Shown here piece after piece: positions 33,543 to 44,852 of a DNA stretch of 64,000 nucleotides. Under the pieces are notes generated by a model. It worked only from the letters and a program-made list of their open reading frames with translations. It searched no databases and was not told the origin of the DNA. Source of the DNA: Blastobasis lacticolella (lineage: Eukaryota > Arthropoda > Insecta > Lepidoptera > Blastobasidae); NCBI GenBank assembly GCA_905147135.1, contig LR990053.1, positions 17,372,501 through 17,436,500 of the forward strand, in the 5' to 3' direction. The position numbers and the translations under genes are program-made. Position 1 is the stretch's first letter. Each line of letters begins with the position of its first letter.

Positions 33543-35261
33543 CTACCGAAGGAACGCCACCTACCGACCTACCACCGAACTACCTGTGCTACTACCGGGA
33601 TGCTGCGGACACACGATGATGTTTCCAGTTTCTCCCTAGTACGCCGAGTTTGACACAGATGGCGCTGTTATTAGTTTCGGTGATTGTCTAGTTTTTGATC
33701 GATTGTTTTTATTATGGGTTTTAATTGAAGTACCCCTTTTGAAATGGTTGCAATATTAGACGTATTTGGCGATGGCATCGGCGAAGCTATTGTGGAGCCC
33801 GCGATCGTGCGTCGGCGGTAACGTGTGTAAGCTCCAGAGTTTTACCACTAGACGGCGGTAGTTGTCAGACTTGAAAGTGCTGATAAAATGAATTGTGAAT
33901 ATGATTGGACGAGTCAAACGGAGAAAATCAAGGAAATATCTATGACGACGCTGAATTTTTGCCTTATTTTGACAGCAGAGCAGTAGAGTGGTCACCTTTA
34001 TTTTTCGAACATTGACGAGAGCTATATAGTTGATAACGATTTAGATACAGAGTTGGTTTGAAAATGGGCTGTAATAGACTGATATGTTCTAAACAGGACT
34101 TGAAAGTAGGCGTTGGAGTCTTTTTTCTTTGTATGTATTGATTTGTGGCCCATTTTTACCTCAGTCAAGATTAGATTATAAAATGATCAATCCAATTAAA
34201 TTGTATCAAATGTGTAAAAGCTGCCATCATGTTTCAAAGTCGTTGTATTCCACGTCGCTATTTAGTTCGTGCAACTTGTAGTCTCGAAACTGTATAATGT
34301 GAACAGTACCATTTCAGTAATAACTTTAAATAACAGCATTCCTAGGTTTTTAATTGAGCTGGTCTCAAATTTAGTGTGCCTAGTTTTTAATAGTCTATAT
34401 GTGAAGAAATATCGTGCCTACTTTTATTTATTTTAACTGAACTTTTAATGAAATGTGTCAAGCCTGCTTTATTATGATAACTTGTGTTTGTATATTTGTC
34501 TGTCTGGGCAATTGTTGCGCTTATTTTGATGCAATTTGTGTAGAGGGCTGGAGTAAGATTTTTGAATGGTTTTGCGGTTGAAACCGCGGCAGTTGCGGGC
34601 TGAAGCTAGTATTTTTTTGTTGTAGTACAACATGGATTTTTGCACCAATAATTTAAATAAAATCTAATGAACTCAAATCATTAACGCTCAACGGCGTATC
34701 GAGCCGATGCATATTCTACTTAATAATAGTATTCAATTTGCCTTTGAGAAATGAATAAAAACTGTTACGTATAGGATTATTAATACTCATATTGAAATAT
34801 TTACCGCAGTTGTTGACAATTCAATTTAATTATGTATTTTTGAAGCTTGAAAAAATATTGGTAATATATTTATACCTACATGTACTATAGTGTGATAATG
34901 TCTTTACAACGGATCCTGAGTGGCATATGTTGATGCATTTTACAATAATTTATGGTTAGTTTTTAGTGCGGCCGCGGAGGCGCCAGCGGCCATACATTCC
35001 GACCGAGCCTCAGCGAGAGCTGCCCAAGGCCGCGCGGCCGCAAACATAATGTGATAGTATAAAACAATGTACATAACTATGCTGATGTATTGTGTCGTGA
35101 ACAAGTTCTCTTTCGCAAAGTACCTACCTACCTGAGCAGGTTTATTTTGTGTAATTACTTCAATTACTGGAAGTCGATAGTGATTGAATTTAATAAATTC
35201 GCCAATTCTCTAAGAGACGATTCGTTTTATTTCTTTCTACGCTACACCCGTTGGTTCTATA
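33543..35261. other. USP3 3' UTR and convergent intergenic DNA
   Basis: No gene seen. AATAAA at 34656-34661 is a candidate USP3 poly(A) signal. At 34967-35041 a GC-rich block with GCGGCCGC at both ends can fold back on itself. Confidence 0.4.
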
Positions 35262-36799
35262 TCACTTGCAGCATCGGAAGCAGGTGGCGAGACGGACAAG
35301 CCAGGACTGGGAGGTGGCGGTGGTCGCTTCGGACGCCAGGGACAGGCACATGGATGGCAGGGACCCAGATATGGGCAGATAGGGAGCCCATCGCGTGGGC
35401 TGGAGAAGCGACGTATTCCGGATCACCATATTCTCCCCAGTATACCCGACCCTCGGCCGGCCTCGCACCCGCTGCTCCCCATCGTCAGCTAACTCCGGAT
35501 CTTCCCCCATCCAATTCGACCGGGAGAAGTTGCGTACTGGCTGCGTCATAGACTGCTTAGAGATGGGCTTTGGGCTGAACCGTATCTGGGGCCGGTGGTA
35601 GTACTCGTCCAATCTCCTGTAGTCTCCTCGGTCCTCGAGCTCCTGCTGGATGCCCGTCTCTGTGGCTTTGTCCCTGCATCGTGAGGCACTCGGGGGCCGC
35701 GTGGAAGTGCTTTGCGTCTCGGGCCTCGACCCGCTTTCCCCATTCAGCACCGCCCGCAGCTGCTTCACCATAGCTTTCCTCTTCTGCGTCACGTTTGCTT
35801 CCACGCAGTCCGAGGTCTCGGTGCTCTGCTCTCGGGTCTCGACTTTGCTCCGCGCTCGATCGTTGCTACTCATCGCGGGACTCCGAGGGGTGTCCACGAA
35901 CAAGTGGACGGGTGCCACGTTCTTGAATATCCTCTTCTTGTCCCTGGGCGAGAGCGATAACCACTGCGTCACGTGCTTGGAGCTATACTTCTTGCGGTCG
36001 CAAACCGAAACGCCGCTGTCGTTCGCTTCTCTGCACCAGTTGTTGACAGACTTTGGCTTGAGAGTTTCTTTTGAGTGGTCCGTGTACACGGGTGACGGCG
36101 GTTTGGGCTCGCTCGCTTCTTCTGCGAGCGTGGGCAGCACGGGCGATAAGGGAAGCATGAGCCTCGGCACGTACGAGGGCCGAATTGGTGTCGCTAGCCG
36201 CTCGTTTCTCGGTTGCTCGAGCTCCTCTACCCCAGAAGTGGAGCTAGGTTCCTCACTAGGTATGTTGACTAGCATATGATCGTCGTCAGATAAAAGATGT
36301 TTGTTTTTGAAGGAGTATATCCATATCGTGTGCTTATCTGGCTGAGGGTCAAGGTTGTAGAGAACGCTTTGGTCCTCGTTTTCTTCCCAATCGTGTACTA
36401 TACTGTCGCGCGGCGTACCGGTGCGCGCGTAGTCCTCGCTCTCATCCGAGCTCTCCGTGAATCGCTTGTCTATTATCGTGAAGCATTTCATACGGGGACT
36501 GGAAGTGCTGTCTTGGACTTCTTGAGTTCCGTTGTCGTAGAAGCTGAAGGAATAATCGGGGTATTCTTTCGTGTCGTTTCCTAAGCGGTGTCTTTCCCTT
36601 GCCGCCTCGTTCGCTTGGAATCCCTCTGGTTCAGGGTATACGTGGCTCCAAGAGTCTTCGTCGTCCGGTGTCTGTGGATTCCCGGAAGAGTTGAGCTCGA
36701 TGATTCGGACCCCAGGAGTGACATCGTCTTCCGTCATCCACATTGGTGCCGCATTTAAATCGGCATTGTTACTGTTGGGCAGCGGTTGATCGGTCAAAT
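35262..36799 (-). CDS. Unrecognised acidic, disordered protein, 3'-terminal exon
   Basis: A 512-codon minus-strand frame that ends with a stop at 35262. It does not begin with ATG: a splice acceptor (tttcag) ends at 36800, and the frame enters with two leftover bases, so earlier exons lie upstream (at higher coordinates), possibly outside the window. The protein is rich in Ser, Pro, Glu, Asp and Arg and looks mostly disordered. Patches with possible structure are CFTIIDKRF, HTIWIYSFKNKHLL, HVTQWLSLSPRDKKRIFKNV and KAMVKQLRAVLN. It ends in a Cys cluster CFRCCK, which might be a lipid or metal site. I do not recognise the family and assign no function. Base composition is markedly richer in G+C than the neighbouring DNA, supporting real coding use. 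It is convergent with USP3. Confidence 0.72.
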
Positions 36800-37481
36800 C
36801 TGAAAGGTAATCATATTATTTTGCTATGCGAGTAGATACGTATGAGATAGTTTTGACAATCACGCAACCAGCATACTTTTCAGGTGCCATTATAGAACCT
36901 GGCTGGGTAAACTGTTGTAGCGTTGGTGGAAATCAGAGGGGCTTTGTACCTGTCTTTCTACAGTCAGTCAGTGTGAATGTATACTTAACCATCACTATCG
37001 TGCCCTAAACTGAGGGTATACCTATCCATACATAAATAATATTAAGCCTTTCCCCGTAAGGGGTTGATAGTGATCTCTATTCCACGTACGTAGAAACTAT
37101 GAAAATATGTTCAAAAACGTACGGATTTAGAAATTTTGTGTCTTTGAAGGATAATTAACTTACGCGGCAATAATTCGGGATCAAAGTAAAATGACCTTTT
37201 CATTATTATAACTCGCTATCTTTTTCTTTACTTAATAATTATTGTATTCCTATGTTTATTTAATAGTTTACTAAAAACTAGTTGGCCCGACATGCTATTT
37301 GCCATAGAGCCATTTGTATTGACGACTTGATGACAAATTACATTGTCAGGCCAATGTCAGCCTCCTGTTTCGTCAACGGAGGATAGATGAAATCTTATAG
37401 CGACCTGTGGCGATCCTATACCTTTTTAAGGATCCTATACCTTTTCCTATACCTTATTACCTTCAAAATATACCATGCCAG
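36800..37481. other. Intron or upstream DNA of the minus-strand gene
   Basis: No coding content. Directly repeated 'gatcctatacctttt' at about 37413-37445. Confidence 0.4.
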
Positions 37482-37610
37482 GGGCCTTACCATGAACTCT
37501 TATAGCAGGACCTAAACAGAACTGCCCTGCTTAGAAAGAGACAGCACTATACGTGTCACATAAGCTTGTCTCGTTCATTGTTTAGGTCTTAAGAGTTCAT
37601 GGTAAGCCCT
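37482..37610. mobile_element. Short 129-bp MITE
   Basis: Inverted ends GGGCCTTACCATGAACTCTT and AAGAGTTCATGGTAAGCCCT. A second inner inverted pair, 'acctaaaca' / 'tgtttaggt', extends the stem. No coding. The target duplication is unclear. Confidence 0.6.
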
Positions 37611-37771
37611 CAGGGAGGGGGAGTGACGTGGCTGGCCATGTGGGATTATCCAATAATGGACCCTACCGTACACGTCCAATTTCTAAGTTGCTTTTATCGG
37701 GGAACACCACAAGACCTCATGGATAGTTTAAGCTGTGGCGTCCTGGCGGATGCCCAAGCAACGTTCAGTTA

Positions 37772-37912
37772 TGATGGCTTGTCGTTGCGATAGTACTTAA
37801 TACTGCGCAGTACGAGAGGAACCGCAGTTTCAGACATTTGGTTCCTGCACTCGGCCGAGCGGCCAGTGGCGCGAAGCTACCATCTGCAGGATTATGCCTG
37901 AACGCCTCTAAG
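37772..37912 (+). pseudogene. 28S rRNA fragment carrying the sarcin-ricin loop
   Basis: About 140 bases match the 3' region of insect 28S rRNA: 'cttgtcgttgcgatagta', then the universal AGTACGAGAGGAACC (37809-37823), 'cagacatttggttcctgcac', 'ggcgcgaagctaccatctgc' and 'gcctgaacgcctctaaggcc'. It has small differences from a functional gene, including four extra bases (ctta) before the loop. Similarity stops on both sides, so it is an isolated rDNA-derived fragment rather than an rRNA gene. Confidence 0.85.
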
Positions 37913-38904
37913 GCCTCCGCCAGACTTACCCATTCTGGTTCCTATAGGTCCTAGTGACTAGGACATAGGAAGGAGACAATTGAAACGTCTTTTCTTTGGC
38001 CACCTTTTGGCCCAGCGGCCTTCTTCTGCAATATCGCCTCATCGTGGAGGTAGCCACCTTCCTCTTCCAATACCTGTATTGCGACCCTATACATGTACCT
38101 ACCTTTCTTATTAAATTCTTTTTTGAAATTTTATCTTATTTATTTGAGTAAAGCATTATCTCCAATAGTGGATGTCTTTCGGCTGTGTTATTCAGGTTTA
38201 ACCCAATATCTTCTACGATTTATTAAAATACCTAAATAATAATAATAAGTAGCCGAGTATAATATTTTTTTATGTTATTCAGGTGCTTTTTAGTACAGTA
38301 GTACCATAACAAAATTATCTAATAAAGTTTGACGTGATCATCACTCACAAACTACACTTGAACATGAACTCACCGAAACCAGGACACGTAGGTATGGTCC
38401 GATACAAAATGGAGGTATAAAATCAGCGCTCCGCAGTAAAAAGGCCGGGAGCAATTTCGCCGGCACTAAAAGCCCCTATGCGGTAGCGCGCGGCTAGTGC
38501 CTGTGTTGGCGAAACAAAGTGTAGCGTCTAAATAGATTGATTGCGCCAATTCCCGGCACAAAGGGCGCGAGATTGCATTAAAAGCTACGTGGCCGGCGCC
38601 ATTTGCGAAGCACTTACTCCATTAGCAGCGTCCAAATAACGTTAGTGTTGTGTGCCGAGCAAGGTATAATGGTGACACCGATACGCTGCGCCCCACACCT
38701 CCGCGAATACCGGCTAAGCTAATTAACGGGGCGGGTGTTTCGCTCTTTTTGACACTTTATGATGGGTATCGATAAGAAGTCATACCATCGGGGTAGGTGT
38801 TATAGAAATTTTAAAATTTATAGCACGAAAGTGTTGTTTGTTGATGAAGAAGACGTTTGTATTAGGTGTTATTTATTTATACGATACTTACCTACTCAAA
38901 GTGG
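37913..38904. other. Unique DNA, no gene seen
   Basis: Includes a bulged hairpin (37940-37972: TTCCTAT..GTCCTAG / CTAGGAC ATAGGAA). A GC-rich block at 38400-38740 is not repeated elsewhere in the window and may be regulatory. Confidence 0.35.
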
Positions 38905-39023
38905 AACTTCAGTTCAAAGCAGTTGCTTTAGCTATACCAAGCAAAAGTGCGATCCTGCATGGAGTTTCGCTGCCACCTCTGGGATGGATCAGCCAAATAT
39001 CAACTGGCGGCTTTGAATTCGGT
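38905..39023 (+). pseudogene. Fragment of the LINE present at 57031-58868
   Basis: On the plus strand it reads the same RT C-terminal segment (CMEFRCHLWDGSAKYQLAAL type) as the minus-strand LINE at about 57350-57450. Short and isolated. Confidence 0.7.
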
Positions 39024-39647
39024 GGAAAAACGTGGGGGGGTCGGATCGATATTTATATGTTTTGATCTTGAACCCTCCGAAAAACCAAAACCTGGCTACG
39101 CCCGTGGCCCCAGGTAATTAAGTAAGTTTGGTGAATATCAAGTATCCCTTTAACTGGCGTGAACGTATCAATAGGAAGATATGAAAGTGGTAAAAGCTAA
39201 AGGTAGAGGTGTGTCTTGTAGCTTGTAACACTAAATTGTTGCGACTCCCTGATGAATGCTAGTCTACGGCGTCTGTACTGTGTAGAAATCTACTTATGTA
39301 CTAAAGTTTAATTTTTGAAACCATAACAACTTCGCTCCCGGTCTCCCCAGTAGGTCTCTAAGTGGAGTCAAGCACAACGGTCAAGTTAGACTGCGGCACA
39401 GCGAGGCTAATGAATTGGATTACCGCGCTTGAGTGGGCTGCGCTCTCATCGCGCATGGCTAATTCGGAAATTAGCCAACAAAGCGCTGGCTGCAGCGTCG
39501 CAGCGCCCGCCGCTTTGGCACATGATTCCCCTTAATGACACCGTTAATTTTGGATTATTCGCCCCAATTTCACAGGATTCGGAAGTAGGTTGCATTGTAA
39601 TGAGGTTATGCTGTCTTCCTTGATATAATATTTTAAAATAATGGATT
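39024..39647. other. No gene seen
   Basis: Mixed unique DNA; nothing recognisable. Confidence 0.3.
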
Positions 39648-39970
39648 ACGCAGGTGTTTTATCGCCATCTCGCCTAATGGGAAGCGACAATGCGGTCGAA
39701 GGTAGAGCATGCTTGTCTTGAAACACCATTCAATCTGGCCTTGAAAGAGTCCAGGTTCTATCATCGATTTTTTTATTGCCTAGCGAGGCATATGGACGCA
39801 CGGTCCACCTAATAGAAAGTGGCCACAATCGTCCAGGATTTCTGCAACCTAAGAGAGCGGATGCAGTGCCATTTTTGAGGTATCTGAAGACATGCATTTT
39901 GAAGAACCCCGTGCGGAGGAAAGTCTTCGGGAGACAGCTCACTCCATATCTTGGACGTGAGCGGTAAAAA
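39648..39970 (-). pseudogene. LINE 3'-end fragment
   Basis: 'atctcgcctaatgggaagcgacaatgcggtcgaaggtagagcatgc' resembles the 3' tail of the LINE at 57061-57123 (same strand sense). The rest, to 'gagacagctcactccatatcttg', is a typical LINE 3' UTR with no intact frame. Confidence 0.55.
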
Positions 39971-40949
39971 TACTCGCGATGCCCTACAATAATTAGATGC
40001 CAAACACATAGATAGCTATCCGTAGAAATCTACGGAATAGTAATATTCCTGCTTTTTAAAAGAAATCGAATCGAAGCCACCTCAAACAATTCACAAGCAA
40101 GTGCTACGCAGTTAAGTTATTCGAACGGCCCCCAAAGTTAGTCACTTTATGTTGTACCGATAACAATCGGTTAATCTTAGTGTTTTTATCTGTTCAAACA
40201 TAATTACGCACCAAATTGTCTGTTGTTTCCGCCTCTCTGTGCGGCACAATGGCTCCTACATTATAAAACTGAGATAAAACGTCGGTTGCGGAAGCGAAAA
40301 TATTTGCCTCTCACACACCGGCCATTAGTACTCCCGTACACACCGTCCAAAAATGGCGTCTGGGGCGTGAGTAATTATTATTTTGCGCCTTATCGAAAAT
40401 ATGTCTAATTGTTTCTGGAGTTGGAAAATAGTGTGGTCTATAATTACGGCCACGAAGCTGTATATTTGCTTAATGGAAGAGTGTCTGAGATAAAAGCATC
40501 GCTATCGCAGTGATCTCGTAATTACAGGGCGGTCGCCGCCGCTCCGGCCGCGTTCGCCACTTAAACACACACCGGCCGGCGTTATGTGCACGTTATGTGC
40601 GGCGCGGCCAATCGGGCGGACCAATGTGAAATGCGCCGGTGTAATGCGGTGTAGTATAGTGATGGCCAGGCTTTTACGTCCTAGCTTTAGTAGGGATGAT
40701 CGGTGGAACATCTGTTCAAGTATCGACGTTCGATTAATGTCGAAAGAAAAAGATCGATTTCCAAAAAAAAATATCGATGGTTTTTGGTGCCAAAAACCGA
40801 CTTTATTTTATCCTATGTAATATAATTTAGAAGGATGCGCGAATCAGTATTTATATTGCGCATCGAGGACATACGGCGAGGGTACTGGATTTTTAATAAA
40901 ACAGTCTTTCATTATATTTATAACTAGTGGAGCCGGCGCGACTTCGTTC
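39971..40949. other. Unique DNA, no gene seen
   Basis: Contains a GC-rich island around 40510-40640. No open frame with recognisable product. Confidence 0.3.
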
Positions 40950-41110
40950 CTACCCCTACCCTAGCCCTACCCCTGCCCTACATCTGCTCAACACCTACCC
41001 TGTACCTCCCCTACACCTCCCCTACACCTACCTTACACCTACCCTTCACCTACCCTACCCTTTATCTACTCTAAACCTACCATACACCTACTTTACCCCT
41101 ACCTACCCTT
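40950..41110. repeat. Degenerate minisatellite of CCTAC/CCTACACCT units
   Basis: About 160 bases of imperfect 5-12-base units (ccctaccc, cctacacct, acctaccct). It sits inside a decayed LINE tail ('gcgcgacttcgttc' before it, 'aaaatccgttgcgtagttt' after it). Confidence 0.8.
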
Positions 41111-41140
41111 TCTTTCATGCTTATAAACCTGCCTCTTGAA

Positions 41141-41250
41141 TCACTTTATCTATTGTTGAAATCCGCATTAAAATCCGTTGCGTAGTTTAAAATATTGAAG
41201 CGTACATAGATACATAGGGACAGATGGCGGGAAGCGTGTTTGTTTAATAC
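41141..41250 (+). repeat. LINE tail fragment
   Basis: 'aaatccgcattaaaatccgttgcgtagttt' followed by 'acatagatacatagggacaga' is a common lepidopteran LINE 3' tail and resembles 10799-10840. Confidence 0.5.
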
Positions 41251-41699
41251 TATGTTTAGATATACATAGTTAGATTATAGCTGGAAACTTGCGACATAAA
41301 TAAGGAATGTCTACCTATCTGTAGACATGTTCCAGGTGACACGGTGACTCCCCTTATGTTCCAGGTGGTTCCGTTCGCCCATGTTCCTCCCTAGACTATT
41401 GAAAAAAAACATAAACCTTGCAGTACTTTTTATCGTACCGGCTCTCGAGGTAGGTAGATTAATTACAAGTCTATTTTCTTTAAATTTTTTCGCAACCTTA
41501 GCGTGCAGTACGAAACTTGTAACCGACAACTTGTGTAACAAAACCACTTCCCGGCGTTCCCCTGCTCATAATAATTCGTTGCTTTTAGTGAAATTGCTCT
41601 ATAAATATTCAGGGCGAGGTAAAAACTTTAATAACCGCTGTATCCGTGTGCTTTTGTCATTGATGTAGTAACGTGTTGCACGGTTGGTGTAATGGGCGT
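41251..41699. other. No gene seen
   Basis: Short open frames on both strands without family resemblance. Confidence 0.3.
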
Positions 41700-42010
41700 T
41701 TTTCTAGATGTTGATTTTTTATGCTAGTCAGTGACTCTCCAGATAGCCCACCTGACGGTAAGCGGCAACTGTCGCCCATAACATCTACAATTCATGCATT
41801 TTAGTTGCAGGTAACCCAAATGCAGAACCAGAAAATGCAGTTGTCATTCTGAGGACTAAGATGAAATGCCTCATGCCTGTAATTTCGCTACCTACCATAT
41901 CTTGCAAACGGAGCACACGGAACACAACAATGCAAGCATTGTTGCTTGGCGGCAGGAATAGATAAGGCGGTGGTACTCACCCAGGCGGACTCTTCAGTTT
42001 CACAGAGTCC
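41700..42010. repeat. LINE 3'-end remnant
   Basis: 'tagcccacctgacggtaagcggcaactgtcgcccataacatctac', 'ggcggcaggaatagataaggcggtggtactcacccaggcggactc' are phrases of a widespread lepidopteran LINE tail. No open frame. Confidence 0.55.
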
Positions 42011-42164
42011 TCCTACCTGATTTCACCTGATTATTTAATTACATGAAGCTTACTTACCATACCTACTCCTGTTCCTGAGTTCCTGAGTTCCTGCTAGATT
42101 TTTAAGTGGGTATACTGTTCCAAATGGCTGCTGGTAAAAGCTTATCTGCTCAGATGCAATAGAT

Positions 42165-42370
42165 TCCCAAAAGATTCACAGTGGGCGCAGAGGTCCCGGA
42201 TTAGATTCCCGGCCGGGCAGATATTTAAGTGATGAATTTTAATTACAATTCCGGGTCTAGGTTTTAATGAGCATGTATATTTAAAGTACGTGTAAGTCGT
42301 AGAGAAAAAAAATATCTGTGGCGTAAGTGAAAGTAAGTAAGTAGTTGTCTTGCACCCATAGCATTTAATA
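42165..42370 (+). repeat. tRNA-derived SINE (family B), degraded copy
   Basis: Contains 'gaggtcccggattagattcccggccgggcag' (Pol III B-box region) followed by 'gatgaattttaattaca' and 'cacccatagca', as in the copies at 53021, 56345 and 60597. Confidence 0.6.
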
Positions 42371-42937
42371 ATCAAATCAAATATATTTATTTCGGACAAC
42401 AATCCATAGAAATATGTTAGTAAGAGCTTAAACTATATTAGTAGGTACAATTATTGTTATTCTATAGTCACCTTTGTGCGGGGGCGGCGTGCAACCAGCG
42501 TGTATAAGCTTTGATTAGTAATTTTATTGTTATTATATTAGGTTTAATATAAAGAAAATTAGGGTAATTATAGGGTGATTAAAATCTGAAGGAAGCAACA
42601 CGTTCTTCCTATAGTTTTTTTCGGGAGGTCGCGTAGCTATAGTGACTTTCTATTGAACTCTACGATGTAGGACATATCGTATTGTTTACATCATTATTTC
42701 ATTCACCCTAATAGTTATGCAAGTCGCTTGACTCTTTGGACATACTCTTGCATGTGCGTTATCAGTGTGAGAACTAATATGCTTCTTGTCTGTGATTACG
42801 CTGGCTACCTTATCCTACAAACCGGAACACAAACGCAGGCAGACTTTTCATATTCGAAAGAGTCTTACCGCAGGCATATTCGATTCTGGTTGTCACCCTG
42901 CTACCTGCCAGAGTCTGTAGATATACTTAAAAAAAAA
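42371..42937. other. No gene seen
   Basis: AT-rich unique DNA. Confidence 0.3.
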
Positions 42938-43240
42938 AGTTCGAATGAAAAATATTTTTTCATAGCAAGCGTTTATTGCGCGTTCTCTATGATCAGGCAG
43001 AGTATTTCTGTATTTGTCTAGTCTAATCAAACGAGCCCAAACTTGATTGGTTTACCATGCGTAGCTCAGGAGTTCCTTCCATTTTCCGTCTCCATCATCA
43101 CATTAGTTCGATGGTATCATAACATTGCTTTGTCACCGAACTTACATGAGTGTGCAAAATGTCATCTCAATCGGAATTCGGGAAAAGGGTCAAATTTATC
43201 TTGAAAGGGTGCAATGTTTTTATGGGGTCTGCAATGCGTG
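42938..43240 (+). repeat. Interspersed repeat family E, copy 1
   Basis: Shares 'aaaaatattttttcatagcaagc', 'gttctctatgatc', 'gcagagtatttc', 'aatcaaacgag', 'gatggtatca' with the split copy at 45620-46240. Family unknown. Confidence 0.6.
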
Positions 43241-43325
43241 GGTGATGTCCATAGGTTGCGGTGACTGCTTACCATTAGGCAGGCCGTATGCTTGTTTGCC
43301 ACCGTAGTGGTATATAATAAAAAAC
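43241..43325 (+). repeat. LINE 3' tail fragment
   Basis: Diverged version of the tail at 30412-30492 ('gatgtccataggttgcggtgactgcttaccattaggcaggccg'). Confidence 0.5.
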
Positions 43326-43859
43326 TTGCAAGATTTCATTACGAACAAACATGGGAACATGTAAAACTAAATAAAAGGTCTAGGACGTTTCATTCCTTCC
43401 TTCCTCTGAGGTTACCTTCAAGGCTTCGAAAAGGAAGGAAAAGTGGAAAACAAAGCCATTTGATTATCGAACAAAAAGATTGATATCGCGAGTTAAAAAC
43501 TTTCGACACAAAAGCTCGGTGTGGTGTGAGATGGTATCTGCGGTTGCGTGTTGTGGCAGCGGTAAACAACCAAACATTTTTGTTGTGCCGCCGAGCGCAA
43601 TTTGGCAGTGGCGGTAAACCTTTGGCAACTGTTTATATTATGTTTTTCATTGGCTGTACGGTTTTAAATACCGTCCTTCACTATTTTTTTTATATACTGG
43701 GACAAATTGACACAGCGCCATTTAGCCCGAATGTAAACAAAGTTAGTGTTATAGGTGTTACATAACTGATAAACTACTACCTATAAACACTTGCAGCACC
43801 CGGGAAGTCGCTATCGTAGCTGTTGCCATTAGTTGCCTTCTAGGACATTATCACCATCC
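43326..43859. other. No gene seen
   Basis: Unique DNA. A moderately GC-rich block at 43510-43630. Confidence 0.3.
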
Positions 43860-43945
43860 AAAATAGTCCCGGCTTCTGCCAAAGGCCGCTTTCCGACTTT
43901 TTCTGCTCCATTTGTAGTCGGGCATCCTCGCGTCGTAAGCCATTG
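43860..43945 (-). repeat. LINE 3' end fragment
   Basis: Inverted relative of 50036-50151: both contain 'gcttacgacgcgaggatgccc' and 'cttctgcc' / 'ggcagaagcc'. Confidence 0.6.
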
Positions 43946-44701
43946 GCTCTCGCATCCGACTCGGTGTGTCAATCCGTCGCTTCTTGGTGTTCCTGACACC
44001 CTGTAGGCAAATGGAACGGGCTAATATTATACATTTGATCTATCGGAAACCACACCACCAAAACTTATTTTCAAAATATTAATCGAACTAAAAAATAAAA
44101 CATTTTAGTTAAAGCCAATAGTTGACGACACCGCGACCGCAGTTTGAGGCGTAAATGGAAGGAATGATTCGCCAGTTTCGGCTGCCGAATGTTTTAGGAA
44201 ACGGCTTCTCGGGGCGGTCGTAACCAGCTAATAGTCACGCCGACACCACTCACAGTAATCGTCTAGTTTCCACACAAAATTACCGCTTCCAAATCCGAAA
44301 TCACACTTTCTATAACAATCCCAGCGTGGACTGGCTGGAGGCTTTTAATTTTTTCGTTTTTTCCACCAAAGAGATTTATTATTTGTTTTTTACCGGCCAG
44401 TGCGAGGTGAAAGGAAAATAACTGCGGCGTGTTAGTTTTTACACAAAAATTGGCTGTTGCCGCAATTTTGTTTAATGCAACTATTTTTCGGCACTTTTCG
44501 GTAGCGGTATTTTCGGATTCATGCATTAGCCACGATACGAATTATGGTCCCATATGCCATGGCTGCGCGTTTCTACACCCATTTCGAAACTCTGTGAATA
44601 TTCAACTACTTATCTCGCGTATTTAGAAAATCTTAGAACATTCATAATTTAAAACTTTACTTTTTATAATAGGTATTACTAGATTAGAGGTAGATACCTA
44701 T
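43946..44701. other. No gene seen
   Basis: Unique AT-rich DNA. Candidate regulatory sequence only by absence of repeats. Confidence 0.3.
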
Positions 44702-44852
44702 CACCATCATCATATCAGCCGGAAGACGCCCACTACTGGGCATAGGCCTTCCCTTAGAGATCTCCACAAATCCTTGCCTTCCGCATCCAGCTGATATCTG
44801 CGATCTTTACCAGATCGTCGGTCCCCCTAGTGGGAGGCCTACCCATGCTACC
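44702..44852 (-). pseudogene. RTE-type LINE 3' end fragment
   Basis: Minus-strand counterpart of the tail at 46030-46103: 'cgcccactactgggcataggcc', 'gagatctccacaaa' and a CAT repeat tail ('tcaccatcatcat'). Confidence 0.7.

Noticed and set aside
35650..36279. 209-residue plus-strand open frame
   Set aside because: It lies wholly antisense to the G+C-rich coding exon 35262-36799; long antisense frames are expected there. No start context or domain.
37772..37912. Functional rRNA gene
   Set aside because: Only about 140 bases match, with an insertion in a conserved region and no rRNA on either side.
40950..41110. Interstitial telomere repeat
   Set aside because: The insect telomere unit is TTAGG/CCTAA; the units here are CCTAC-based and irregular.
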